From the NCBI RefSeq assembly GCF_039724765.1, contig NZ_CP155729.1:1240001-1304000 (forward strand): DNA of 64,000 nt. Direction: 5' to 3'. The notes below the pieces were generated by a model, which searched no databases, was not told where the DNA came from, and was given only the letters and a program-made list of their open reading frames with translations. Source of the DNA: Sagittula stellata E-37. Its GTDB lineage: Bacteria; Pseudomonadota; Alphaproteobacteria; Rhodobacterales; Rhodobacteraceae. This document shows positions 16,925 through 25,101 of the stretch, one piece after another (position 1 is the first letter of the stretch; each line of letters begins with the position of its first letter). The translations under genes were made by a program, and so were the position numbers.

Positions 16925-17149
16925 ATGTCCTTTCCGTTTCCCATCCTTCGGACCGTCGTCGCAGCGCCCGCAACCGCAGAGGCTGCGGCTTTCGAGGCGC
17001 GCGTGAGAAGTCACCGGCGCAGGGCCCGCCGGCGCGCCATTCTGCGCCTGAGGGCCGCGATCCTCGGTCGGCGAAAGCTGAAGGCGGCAGGGCTGTCGGA
17101 AGACCGCACCGTCGCCCCGGCGGGCGGTCAGGCCCGCATCAGGGTCTGA
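16925..17149 (+). CDS. Small arginine-rich protein, function unknown
   Basis: A 74-residue ORF preceded by a good ribosome site (CAGGAG, 6 bp spacing), divergent from the LysR gene. The product is very basic: an N-terminal hydrophobic/Ala-rich part, then a dense arginine stretch at about residues 29-50 and a C-terminal LKAAGLSEDRTVAP. The size and the Arg-rich amphipathic helix recall DUF1127-type small proteins, but the diagnostic DIGL motif is absent. It overlaps the 3' end of the convergent gene by 22 bp. I do not recognise it. Confidence 0.45.
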   Translation: MSFPFPILRTVVAAPATAEAAAFEARVRSHRRRARRRAILRLRAAILGRRKLKAAGLSEDRTVAPAGGQARIRV

Positions 17150-17727
17150 CCGAAGCCGCCGAAGTGCAACATGCTGCTGGCACTGTTCGTCCAGAAACCG
17201 GGCCAGTGTGCGCCCATGGCGGGGTGATGCCAGACGCGCACGTCGGTTTCGGGCGGCAGAGTGTTGAAATCGGGCTCGTCCCGCGTGCGGAGATGGCCGG
17301 AGAGGCCGAAGAACCCGTTGACCAGAACCGTCATGATGAGGGCATCCTCGGGCGTCATCTGAAGCCGGCGCCAGCCGGGCGGAACGGTTTCCTCCGAGCC
17401 GGTCACCCAGTCGCCGGACACGAACAGGCGTTCCGGGTAATCGGGGCGATACCCGAGGCTGTAGACGCCCTGGTTCTCGACGATGAAGGTGATGTAGCCG
17501 TTGCTGGAGGCGTGCAGTTCTTCCGGGCGGAAGATCCGGTCCTGCGTCAGGAGGAGCGGCAGTCCGGAGTGAAATACGTCGGTGCCAAGCGCGTCCGACA
17601 CTTCGGTCACGGGCTTCAGGCACGGCAACTGGCCGGGCGTCATGTCCCGTTCCGGGATGACGATGTCGGGACGACCGACCCAATCAAGCAGGAGCTTCAG
17701 CGCATCCTCGATGGTGGTGACGATCAA
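17128..17727 (-). CDS. Hypothetical protein, possibly SUKH/SMI1-KNR4-like
   Basis: A 199-residue protein. I place the start at a TTG (17725-17727) with AGGGAGG upstream, 12 bp after the metG stop; a longer frame would overlap metG. The middle contains FIVENQGVYSLGYRP and a TPEDALIMTVLVNGFFG segment. The ENQGV-aromatic pattern resembles SMI1/KNR4 (SUKH) domain proteins, some of which are contact-dependent toxin immunity proteins. No toxin gene is adjacent and the resemblance is weak. It is probably co-transcribed with metG. Confidence 0.6.
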   Translation of the reverse strand: MIVTTIEDALKLLLDWVGRPDIVIPERDMTPGQLPCLKPVTEVSDALGTDVFHSGLPLLLTQDRIFRPEELHASSNGYITFIVENQGVYSLGYRPDYPERLFVSGDWVTGSEETVPPGWRRLQMTPEDALIMTVLVNGFFGLSGHLRTRDEPDFNTLPPETDVRVWHHPAMGAHWPGFWTNSASSMLHFGGFGQTLMRA

Positions 17728-17738
17728 TTGGTCCTCCC

Positions 17739-19451
17739 TCACGCGCGCGTTCCGGCGAAACGCTGCTGCCAATCTTCGCGCTCCGCATCGGTGATCTTGC
17801 GGAAAGTGACGTCCGGCACAGTGAATGTGTGACCTTGGGGCAACATTTCAAGGGCGGCGGGCACGTCGACCGGCCAGCTTTCGTCATCGGTCTGCATGGC
17901 GGCCAGCAGGTCGGCGCATGCGTCGGGGATGAAGGGCCGCGAGATCACGGCGTAGAGGCGGATGAGGTTCAGCGCGAGGCGGATCTGCATCGCGGCCTGC
18001 TCCGGATCCGTCTTGAACGTGGTCCAGGGCGCGACTTCCTGCAGGTACTCGTTGCCGAGCACCCATGCGCCGCGCAGGGCGGCGGCGGCCTTGCGGATCT
18101 CGATCGCCTCCATGTGGGTCTCGTACTCGCGGACCTTTGCGGTCAAGTCGGCGATGAGCTTGGCCTCGGCCGCGCCGGGCGTGCCGCCTTCGGGCACCGC
18201 TTCGGAGAACTTGGAGCGGCAGAACTTCGTCACGCGGGAGGCGAAGTTGCCCAGCACGTCGGCGAGGTCCTTGTTCACGCCGGACTGGAAGCTTTCCCAG
18301 GTGAATTCGGCGTCGGAGGTTTCCGGCACGTGGGACAGCAGCCACCAGCGCCAGTAGTCGGCGGGCAGGATCTCCAGCGCCTGATCCATGAAGACGCCGC
18401 GCCCGCGCGAGGTGGAGAACTGCCCGCCGTCGTAGTTCAGGTAGTTGAAGGACTTGATGTAATCGACAAGCTTCCACGGCTCGCCCGAGCCGAGGATCGT
18501 GACCGGGAAGGACAGGGTGTGGAAGGGGACGTTGTCCTTGCCCATGAACTGGGTGTAGCGCACGTCGTCGGCGCCCTTGTCGGTGCGCCACCAGCGTTCC
18601 CAGTCGGTGCCTTTCCCGGCGTCGACCCATTCCTGACCGCAGGCGATGTATTCGATGGGTGCGTCGAACCAGACGTAGAAGACCTTGCCCTCCATCCCCG
18701 GCCACGGCTGATCGCCCTTCATCACGGGCACGCCCCAGTCGAGGTCGCGGGTGATGCCCCGGTCCTGCAGGCCGTCGCCGTCGTTCAGCCATTTCTTGGC
18801 GATGGAGGTGGTCAGCACCGGCCAGCCCTCGCGGGTGTCGATCCATTTCTCCAGCTCGTCCTTCATCGCGGACTGGCGGAGGTAGAGGTGCTTGGTCTCG
18901 CGCATTTCCAGATCGGTGGAGCCTGAGATGGTGGAATGCGGATTGATCAGGTCGACCGGGTCGAGCTGTTTCGTGCAGTTGTCGCACTGGTCGCCGCGCG
19001 CGGAGTCGAAGCCGCAGTTGGGGCAGGTGCCCTCGATGTAGCGGTCGGGCAGGAAACGTCCGTCGGCCTTTGAATACATCTGGGTTTCAGAGGTTTCGCG
19101 GATCAGCCCCTGTTCGTCCAGCACCTTGGCGAAGTGCTGGGTGAGGCGCTTGTTCGCGTCGGAGGAGGAGCGGCCGAAGTGGTCGAACGACAGGCGGAAG
19201 CCCTCGGCGATCTTTGCCTGCACCTCGTGCATCTCGGCGCAGTAGTCCGCGACCGGCTTGCCCGCCTTGGCGGCGGCGAGTTCGGCGGGGGTGCCGTGTT
19301 CGTCGGTGGCGCAGAGGTACAGGACTTCGTGGCCACGGGCGCGCAGGTAGCGGGCGTAGAGATCGGCGGGCAACTGGGAACCGACGAGGTTCCCCAGGTG
19401 CTTGATGCCGTTGATGTACGGAATGGCAGAGGTGATGAGGTGGCGGGCCAT
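17739..19451 (-). CDS. metG: Methionine--tRNA ligase
   Basis: A 570-residue class I aminoacyl-tRNA synthetase. The HIGH-like motif is KHLGNLVGS after AIPYINGI, and the KMSKS-equivalent is [10 protein letters not shown]. The zinc-binding insert has four cysteines ([17 protein letters not shown]). The C-terminal anticodon-binding helical domain is complete, and the length is normal for enzymes without the extra tRNA-binding domain. The ATG at 19449-19451 is well supported by [18 protein letters not shown]. Confidence 0.97.
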   Translation of the reverse strand: MARHLITSAIPYINGIKHLGNLVGSQLPADLYARYLRARGHEVLYLCATDEHGTPAELAAAKAGKPVADYCAEMHEVQAKIAEGFRLSFDHFGRSSSDANKRLTQHFAKVLDEQGLIRETSETQMYSKADGRFLPDRYIEGTCPNCGFDSARGDQCDNCTKQLDPVDLINPHSTISGSTDLEMRETKHLYLRQSAMKDELEKWIDTREGWPVLTTSIAKKWLNDGDGLQDRGITRDLDWGVPVMKGDQPWPGMEGKVFYVWFDAPIEYIACGQEWVDAGKGTDWERWWRTDKGADDVRYTQFMGKDNVPFHTLSFPVTILGSGEPWKLVDYIKSFNYLNYDGGQFSTSRGRGVFMDQALEILPADYWRWWLLSHVPETSDAEFTWESFQSGVNKDLADVLGNFASRVTKFCRSKFSEAVPEGGTPGAAEAKLIADLTAKVREYETHMEAIEIRKAAAALRGAWVLGNEYLQEVAPWTTFKTDPEQAAMQIRLALNLIRLYAVISRPFIPDACADLLAAMQTDDESWPVDVPAALEMLPQGHTFTVPDVTFRKITDAEREDWQQRFAGTRA

Positions 19452-19790
19452 ATGCGTCTTCCTTCGCGAGCGTCAGCGCGGGTTTAGCGGAGTGGCGGCG
19501 CAGTGGCCAGTGGTCACCCTTGGGGGGGTGCAGAATCTGCACCCTACGGGGCGCCGTGCGGGCGGCGATGCGGGTTTACGGACCGGCGGTCGCACGGCGT
19601 TGGGGCGGGAACCTTGGCTGCCGCAGGGGCAAGCGGGGCAGGCGCTGCCGTGGGGCGGACCGTTCGCAGCGGGCGCCACATACGGATGAGCGTCCGCGAC
19701 CGGTCCGTCGTTCGTGGATAGGCATGTCCGAGACCGGTGCACGGACTGTCGGCCCCGGACATCCCGTTCCGGGCACCCGGTGGCGACCCT
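19452..19790. other. Gap between metG and the SMP-30 fusion gene
   Basis: No credible gene is seen in these 339 bases. The region carries the metG leader and one GTAG-type REP hairpin (19526-19547). Short frames on both strands are Ala/Arg/Pro-rich without ribosome sites. Confidence 0.6.
19526..19547 (-). repeat. REP-like palindrome (GTAG type), copy A
   Basis: Read on the minus strand: GTA, then arm GGGTGCAG, loop ATT, arm CTGCACCC. It shares the 5' GTAGGG and hairpin design with copies at 45.1, 45.6 and 63.7 kb, but with a different, fully paired stem. It lies in the metG leader region. Confidence 0.65.
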
Positions 19791-21353
19791 TCAGCCCAGC
19801 GCGCCGATGACCTCGTCGACCTTCGTCACCAGCGCCACGTTCTGCATCGCATAGTCGATGCTGGCGCGGTGCCAGTCGGCGTTCATGGTGGAGCAGCCGT
19901 CCTCCGGGATCACCATGACATAGCCCTTGTCGGCGCCGGTGCGGGCGGTGTGCTCGATCGACATGTTGGTCCAGGCGCCGGTCTCGATCAGGATGTCGCG
20001 GCCCTCGGCCTTCAGCACGGTTTCGAGCGAGGTGCCCTCCCACGCGCTCATGCGCATCTTCTCCACCACGTGATCGCCGGGCTGGGGTTCCAGTCCGTCC
20101 ACCGCCTGCGCGCCCCATGTGCCCCGGACCATGGCGGATTCGTCCAGCAGCCCCTCGAACAGCGGCGCGTTCAGCGTGAAGCCGGGCGCGCCGGGGTGGA
20201 CGAGGAAATACACGTGGATCACCGGCACGCCCAGTTCGCGGCAGCGCGCGGCGAGACGGGCGATGTTGGCGATGGCGTTCTGGTCGCGGCAGTGTTGCGG
20301 GCTGCCCGACGCGGCAAAGGCGCCGCCCTCGATCACCACGTCGTTCTGCATGTCCTGGATGATGAGAGCGCAGCGCGATGCGTCGAGCCCGAGCGCATCG
20401 TCCCCCTGCGCAGGGGCCGAGGGGCGGGATGCGCCGCGCGCCCGCATGAAGGGTTCGTTGCGCGGACCGACCTTCACCGGGATGGCGTAGACGCTGGTGG
20501 AGGCGGCGACGTAGAGCGTGCGCCAGTCGTCCCCGCCCCAGTGCAGGTTGGCGGGTTTCTCGGGGATGGCGACCTTGCCGATCAGCTTGCCGCCGGGCGC
20601 ATAGACCCAGAGCCCGCCGGGCGCCGTCACCCAGACGTTGCCGGAGGCGTCGCACTTCATGCCGTCTGGCACGCCTTCGAGCAGGCTGTCGCGGATGCCG
20701 CTGGCGAAGACCCGCCCGTTCGAAAGCGCGCCGCCCGGACCCACGTCGTATACCCGAATGTTCGCCTGCTCGGTGTCGTTGATGTAGAGCCGCGTCTCGT
20801 CCGGCGAAAAGCAGAGCCCGTTCGGCATGGTGAAGAGGTAGCGGTCCACCACCAGCTGCGGATCGTCGCCGGGGCGGTGGTCCGGCGGCAGGCGGAAGAC
20901 GCCTTGCCAGCCCAGATCGCGCGGACGTTCGACCCCGAAGCCGGGCATCCGTCCGTACCACGGATCGGTGAACCAGACGGAGCCGTCCGACTTCACCACG
21001 ATGTCGTTGGGGGAGTTCAGCTCGCGCCCTTCGAAGTGGGAGGCCAGCACCTCGCGCGTGCCGTCGGGCTGGAAACGCGCCACGGAAGAGGTGCTGTGTT
21101 CGCAGACCAGAAGGTTCAGGTCCGCGTCGTAGGTCATGCCGTTGCCCTTGTGGGAGGGGCTCATGACGTCGCGCACCCCGGCGCGGTCCATCCGGCGGCG
21201 CACGTCGCCCGGCATGTCCGAGAACAGCAGGTAGTGGTCCACCGGGTGCCAGATCGGCCCCTCGGTGAAGATGAAGCCGGAGCCGGGCTGCCGGACCGGC
21301 GCGTGTTCGTCGATCAGGTCCCGGAAGGCGGGGTCGAGCGCTTCGTGGGCCAT
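19791..21353 (-). CDS. SMP-30/gluconolactonase fused to an isochorismatase-like domain (Cys replaced by Ser)
   Basis: A 520-residue two-domain protein. Residues ~1-320 form an SMP-30/LRE beta-propeller: FTEGPIWHPVDHYLLFSD supplies the metal glutamate, and NSPNDIVVKSDGSVWFTDP and MPNGLCFSPDE supply the Asn/Asp metal ligands. This fold hydrolyses lactones. Residues ~335-520 form an isochorismatase/cysteine-hydrolase domain with the catalytic Asp (LIIQDMQND) and Lys (VEKMRMSAW), but the position of the nucleophilic Cys is Ser (TNMSIEHTAR). It is the last gene of the leftward supercluster, 11 bp behind the lactonase-like gene. A lactonase plus an amidase-fold domain suggests consecutive hydrolytic steps on one substrate. 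Confidence 0.85.
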   Translation of the reverse strand: MAHEALDPAFRDLIDEHAPVRQPGSGFIFTEGPIWHPVDHYLLFSDMPGDVRRRMDRAGVRDVMSPSHKGNGMTYDADLNLLVCEHSTSSVARFQPDGTREVLASHFEGRELNSPNDIVVKSDGSVWFTDPWYGRMPGFGVERPRDLGWQGVFRLPPDHRPGDDPQLVVDRYLFTMPNGLCFSPDETRLYINDTEQANIRVYDVGPGGALSNGRVFASGIRDSLLEGVPDGMKCDASGNVWVTAPGGLWVYAPGGKLIGKVAIPEKPANLHWGGDDWRTLYVAASTSVYAIPVKVGPRNEPFMRARGASRPSAPAQGDDALGLDASRCALIIQDMQNDVVIEGGAFAASGSPQHCRDQNAIANIARLAARCRELGVPVIHVYFLVHPGAPGFTLNAPLFEGLLDESAMVRGTWGAQAVDGLEPQPGDHVVEKMRMSAWEGTSLETVLKAEGRDILIETGAWTNMSIEHTARTGADKGYVMVIPEDGCSTMNADWHRASIDYAMQNVALVTKVDEVIGALG

Positions 21354-21364
21354 GTCAGTCCTCC

Positions 21365-22216
21365 TCAGGCGGGAAACCAGTCGCGGCGCGGCACGGATTG
21401 CTGGACCGGTCCGGGGACCGACATGCCCATCCGCCCGACCACGCGGCCATGCTCGACCTTCGCGGGCGCGTCATGGATCGGCAGCAGGAACTTCGCGCCG
21501 GAATACATCAGCTTGCGGATCGCGCCCTTCTCCTGCCGCTTGGTGTTCCCGTGGTTGCCGGTCACCTGGTATTCCTCGGGGCCGAAGGTGCGCACGGGTT
21601 GGATGATCTGATCGTTGAAGTCGTAGATCACGTCGCCGCAGATCGTGGCGCGGCCCTCGTCGGTGTCGACGTGCACGTTCATCGACCCTTCGGTATGGGC
21701 GCCCGCCTCTTCGATGAACACGCCCGGGATCAGTTCGACCGGGCCGGAGATCGCCAGATCCTCCAGCCGCAGAGCGCCCGGGTGGTGCAGACGTTCGACA
21801 AGGTGGATGATGTCGGGCTTGGGGTACTGCGGGTGCATGAGGCCGGAGACGGAGTATTCCAGTTCGCGCCGGTTGATGACCACGGTGGTGTTCATCGGGA
21901 AGTGATCGTCCTTGCCTGCGTGGTCGATATGCAGGTGGGTGTGCAGCACGTAGCGCACGTCGCCCGGCTTCACCCCGTGGTTGGCCAGTTGCCGCTCGAT
22001 CATGTTCTCGTGGAACTGGAGGCCGCGCATCCCCAGCGTCTCCATGATCGCGTTGTCGCGGTAGCCGGTGTCCACGACGATCGGGTACATCCCGCCCAGG
22101 ATCAGGAAGCCGTAGACCGGCACCCTTCGCACCCGTCCGCAGTCGCGCCCGAGCACGAGGAAACTCGATTCCAGTTCGATGTCCCCGTAGTCGAGTATCT
22201 TGATTTCCAGCCCCAT
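21365..22216 (-). CDS. Metallo-beta-lactamase-fold hydrolase, N-acyl-homoserine-lactonase-like
   Basis: A 283-residue MBL-fold protein. The dinuclear zinc motif HTHLHIDHAG is complete, the third histidine is in GAHTEGSMNVHVD, the bridging aspartate in TICGDVIYDF and the last histidine in LPIHDAP. The domain order and the VVDTGYRDNA segment resemble the AHL-lactonase-like group. In this operon, flanked by an amidohydrolase and an SMP-30 lactonase gene, hydrolysis of a catabolic lactone is at least as likely as quorum quenching. Confidence 0.85.
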   Translation of the reverse strand: MGLEIKILDYGDIELESSFLVLGRDCGRVRRVPVYGFLILGGMYPIVVDTGYRDNAIMETLGMRGLQFHENMIERQLANHGVKPGDVRYVLHTHLHIDHAGKDDHFPMNTTVVINRRELEYSVSGLMHPQYPKPDIIHLVERLHHPGALRLEDLAISGPVELIPGVFIEEAGAHTEGSMNVHVDTDEGRATICGDVIYDFNDQIIQPVRTFGPEEYQVTGNHGNTKRQEKGAIRKLMYSGAKFLLPIHDAPAKVEHGRVVGRMGMSVPGPVQQSVPRRDWFPA

Positions 22217-22244
22217 CGTGTCCTCCCCTTCGTCGTTCGTTGCG

Positions 22245-23129
22245 TCACGCCAGCCGGTAGACCCGGGTGGCGGTGTCGTGGAAAATCGCCTGCTGCTCGA
22301 CGGTGCTGAGCCCGCCCGCCGCGCGGCGGTGGGCGTCCAGCAGGGCGGTGTAGTCGGTCCAGAGCTTCTCGATGGGGAAGTTTGATCCCCAGAGGCAGCG
22401 GTCCGCGCCGAACATCCCTACGGTTTCCGTGGTCAGCCAGCCGATCAGGTCCGGGTCGAGCCGGTGTTGGAACGTGCCGAAACCCGAGAGCTTCGAGACC
22501 ACGTTTGGGCACCCTGCCAGCCGCTCCATCGCGGCGCGCCATCTGGCCCGGCCCGCGTCGGAGGTGTCTTCCAGCATGCCCGCATGTTGCAGCACGAAGG
22601 TCACGTCAGGGCAGGCGCGGGCGAGGTCGCAGGCGCCGTCCATCTGGGCGTCGAAGACCTGGAGGTCGAAGACGAGGCCGTAATCCGCCAGCCGCGCGAC
22701 GTTCTTCTGCACGGTCGCGTCGAGGCAGAGATCGGCATGGGGCGCGAAGCGGTAGGTGGGGTTCTGGTGCCAGTGGAACTGCTGCCGGATGCCGCGCAGG
22801 TGCGGGAAGCGGGCCAGCCGGTCGAGGGCCGGGCGCACGTCCTCCGCACCCATGTCGGCATAGGCGACGAGGCCGTGGGGCCAGCCGGTCTCCGCGATCA
22901 GGCTCTCGATCCAGGCGGCCTCGTCCTCCGCCTTGTCGGTGGGCCAGTTGGCCTGCACGTAGACCGATTTCGTGACGCCAGTGCCCGCGATGTCGTCGAG
23001 GTATTCGGTCATCGGGTAGTCGCGGCGGATCGGCTCGTAGGGGCCGAAGATGCGCGGCTGCATGGGGCCCTTCAGCCAGGGCAGATCGTCCTGCCGCCAG
23101 ACGTGGAAATGTGCATCGACGATGGTCAT
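22245..23129 (-). CDS. Amidohydrolase-family (TIM-barrel lactonase-like) protein
   Basis: A 294-residue amidohydrolase_2 protein. It begins MTIVDAHFHVWR with the metal HxH motif and includes GIRQQFHWHQNP, a barrel histidine in FVLQHAGML and the C-terminal aspartate region LWGSNFPIEKLW. This architecture is shared by 2-pyrone-4,6-dicarboxylate lactonase, L-fucono- and L-rhamnono-lactonases and some decarboxylases. The ATG overlaps the upstream VWA gene stop (ATGA), so translation is coupled. A lactone or cyclic amide intermediate is the likely substrate. Confidence 0.87.
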   Translation of the reverse strand: MTIVDAHFHVWRQDDLPWLKGPMQPRIFGPYEPIRRDYPMTEYLDDIAGTGVTKSVYVQANWPTDKAEDEAAWIESLIAETGWPHGLVAYADMGAEDVRPALDRLARFPHLRGIRQQFHWHQNPTYRFAPHADLCLDATVQKNVARLADYGLVFDLQVFDAQMDGACDLARACPDVTFVLQHAGMLEDTSDAGRARWRAAMERLAGCPNVVSKLSGFGTFQHRLDPDLIGWLTTETVGMFGADRCLWGSNFPIEKLWTDYTALLDAHRRAAGGLSTVEQQAIFHDTATRVYRLA

Positions 23130-24223
23130 GCGCGCGCTCCTTTCCGGAAGTCGAGGATCTCGGCCGCGATGGCGGTGGGCGTGTCGCCCGCGCCCAGCCG
23201 GTCGAGCAGGGGATGGACGGCGCGCATCGCCTCTGTCTGTGGCCGGTAGGCGGGGTCGGCGGCCAGCGGGGAGAGCCAAAGCACCGACCACGCCAGCGCG
23301 CTCATGCGTTCCATCGCACCGGTCAGCGCCTCCGGCCCGCCGCGCTCCAACCCATCCGAGAGGATCACGACCAGCGCGCCGCGTGCGTGGGCGGCGAAGC
23401 GCGGGACCGACAGGAAGACCTGCAGCGCCTCGCCCAGCCGTGTGCCGCCGTCCCAGTCCGCCACGAGGCCGGAGGCCAGCGTCAGCGCCTGTTCGCGGTT
23501 GCGGTGTCTCAGCGCGCGGGTCACGCGGGTCAGCCGGGTGCCGAGGGTGAAGCATTCCACCCGCTCGCCGCCTTGTTGCAGCGCATGGGCCAGCCGCAGG
23601 GCGCCCTCGGTGCTGGACTTCATGCTGCCGGAGACATCGACCAGCAGCAGCACGCGGCGCTGGCGGGTGATGCGGCGGCGGGTGGGCAGGCGGGTGATCT
23701 CTCCGTCGCGGCGCAACATCTGGCGGAAGGCACGGCGCGCGTCGGGATGGCGGCCCTTGCCCTTGGCCATGCGGCGGGCGCGGCGGTGGGGCAGGCGGCT
23801 CTGCAGGGCGCGGGTGAAGGCGCGCAGTACGGCGTCCTCGTCCCCGGCGGCCAGTTCGCGGACAAAGAGCCGTTCCGCCGCTGTGGCCTCTCCGCCGGAG
23901 GGGTCTTCCTCGTCGGGGACGGGCAGCTCCTCGAAGTCGCCCGCGTCGTAGCTGCGCGGCAGTTCTTCGGGATCGCCCGGGGCGGGCGCGGCGAGGCTGC
24001 GGCCAAGGAAGACATGATCGAAGACGGTATCGAACATCAGTTGCCGGTCCGGCCCCGGCCCGTAGACGGCGTGGGCGGCGCGGCGGATGGCGGCCATGTC
24101 GCTCGGACCGAGCAGCCCCACGGCGGCGATGAAGGTCTCTGTCCGGTCGGGCGTCGCCGGGAAACCGGCAGCCCGAAGCGCCTGCGGGAAGGCGAGGAAG
24201 GGGGCGAGCGCGCGCGGGGTCAT
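23126..24223 (-). CDS. VWA-domain protein, CoxE-like
   Basis: A 365-residue protein whose C-terminal half is a von Willebrand A domain with an intact MIDAS (LLLVDVSGSMKSS, then WDGGTRLGEAL and VVILSDGLERGG). The N-terminal half is helical with an acidic patch (PVPDEEDPSGGE) and a basic one (RRARRMAKGKGR). With the adjacent MoxR gene it resembles CoxD/CoxE, which help build the active site of carbon monoxide dehydrogenase. Placement beside a molybdenum hydroxylase suggests cofactor-site maturation. Start and stop both overlap neighbours by ATGA. Confidence 0.88.
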   Translation of the reverse strand: MTPRALAPFLAFPQALRAAGFPATPDRTETFIAAVGLLGPSDMAAIRRAAHAVYGPGPDRQLMFDTVFDHVFLGRSLAAPAPGDPEELPRSYDAGDFEELPVPDEEDPSGGEATAAERLFVRELAAGDEDAVLRAFTRALQSRLPHRRARRMAKGKGRHPDARRAFRQMLRRDGEITRLPTRRRITRQRRVLLLVDVSGSMKSSTEGALRLAHALQQGGERVECFTLGTRLTRVTRALRHRNREQALTLASGLVADWDGGTRLGEALQVFLSVPRFAAHARGALVVILSDGLERGGPEALTGAMERMSALAWSVLWLSPLAADPAYRPQTEAMRAVHPLLDRLGAGDTPTAIAAEILDFRKGARA

Positions 24224-25101
24224 GCGGCGCTTTCCGACAGGAGCGCGTCGATGCGCGGCGCGATGTAGTCGAGGTCGTCCTGGTCCTTCAGCACAACGCC
24301 GATGGCGCGGGCGAAGGCGCGGGGCCACGACCCGCCGCCCCGGTTCAGGAGCGTCGCGGCCTCGGCCCATTCCACGGTTTCCGCAACGCCCGGCGGCTTG
24401 GCCAGCGGTTCGGCCCGGAGCGCATTGACCGCCGCCACGACGCGGCGCGCGGTGTCTTCTGCCACCGTGGAGGCGCGCATCATCACGATCCGCTGTTCCA
24501 GCTCGGGTGAGGGGTAGCCGATCCAGTGGTAGATGCAGCGCCGCCTGAGCGCCTCGTGCAGTTCGCGGGTGCGGTTGGAGGTCAGGATCACCACCGGCGG
24601 CTCCTCCGCCCGGACGGTGCCGCGTTCGGGGATGGACAGGGTGAAGTCGGACAGGAATTCCAGCAGGAAGGCCTCGAATTCGTGGTCGGCGCGGTCGATC
24701 TCGTCGATCAGGAGGACACGGTCGCGCGGGGCTTCCAGCGCCTGCAGGATCGGCCGCGCGATCAGGAACCGGTCGTCGTAGAGGTTGACGTAGTCGTCGC
24801 CCGCCTGCCTGATCGCCAGCATCTGCCGGGGAAAGTTCCATTCGTACATGGAGGCGGCGGCGTCGATGCCCTCGTAACACTGCAGGCGCACCAGTTCGCG
24901 CCCGAGGACGGAGGCGATGGCCTTTGCCGCCTCGGTCTTGCCGACACCGGGCGCGCCTTCCAGCAGCAGCGGCTTTCCGAGTGCGAGAGACAGGTAGGCG
25001 GCGGTCGCGAGCCCGTCGTCGGCAATGTACTGGGCGTCGCCCAGCAGTTGCGACAGCGGGTCGGGACCGTCGATGCCCTGTATCGCGCGCCGCACCGCCA
25101 T
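24220..25101 (-). CDS. MoxR-family AAA+ ATPase, CoxD-like
   Basis: A 293-residue AAA+ ATPase. Walker A is LLEGAPGVGKTE, Walker B VLLIDEIDRAD, sensor 1 VILTSNRTRE and a conserved arginine region ALRRRCIYHW. The start at 25101 gives the normal MoxR length and overlaps the preceding stop as TGATG. MoxR ATPases act with VWA partners as metallochaperone-like remodellers; here the partner is the next gene. Its substrate is probably the co-encoded molybdenum enzyme. Confidence 0.92.
   Translation of the reverse strand: MAVRRAIQGIDGPDPLSQLLGDAQYIADDGLATAAYLSLALGKPLLLEGAPGVGKTEAAKAIASVLGRELVRLQCYEGIDAAASMYEWNFPRQMLAIRQAGDDYVNLYDDRFLIARPILQALEAPRDRVLLIDEIDRADHEFEAFLLEFLSDFTLSIPERGTVRAEEPPVVILTSNRTRELHEALRRRCIYHWIGYPSPELEQRIVMMRASTVAEDTARRVVAAVNALRAEPLAKPPGVAETVEWAEAATLLNRGGGSWPRAFARAIGVVLKDQDDLDYIAPRIDALLSESAA

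Noticed and set aside
21365..22216. A quorum-quenching locus
   Set aside because: The MBL protein resembles AHL lactonases, but no LuxR/LuxI genes are nearby and the operon is catabolic; I kept only a fold-level call.
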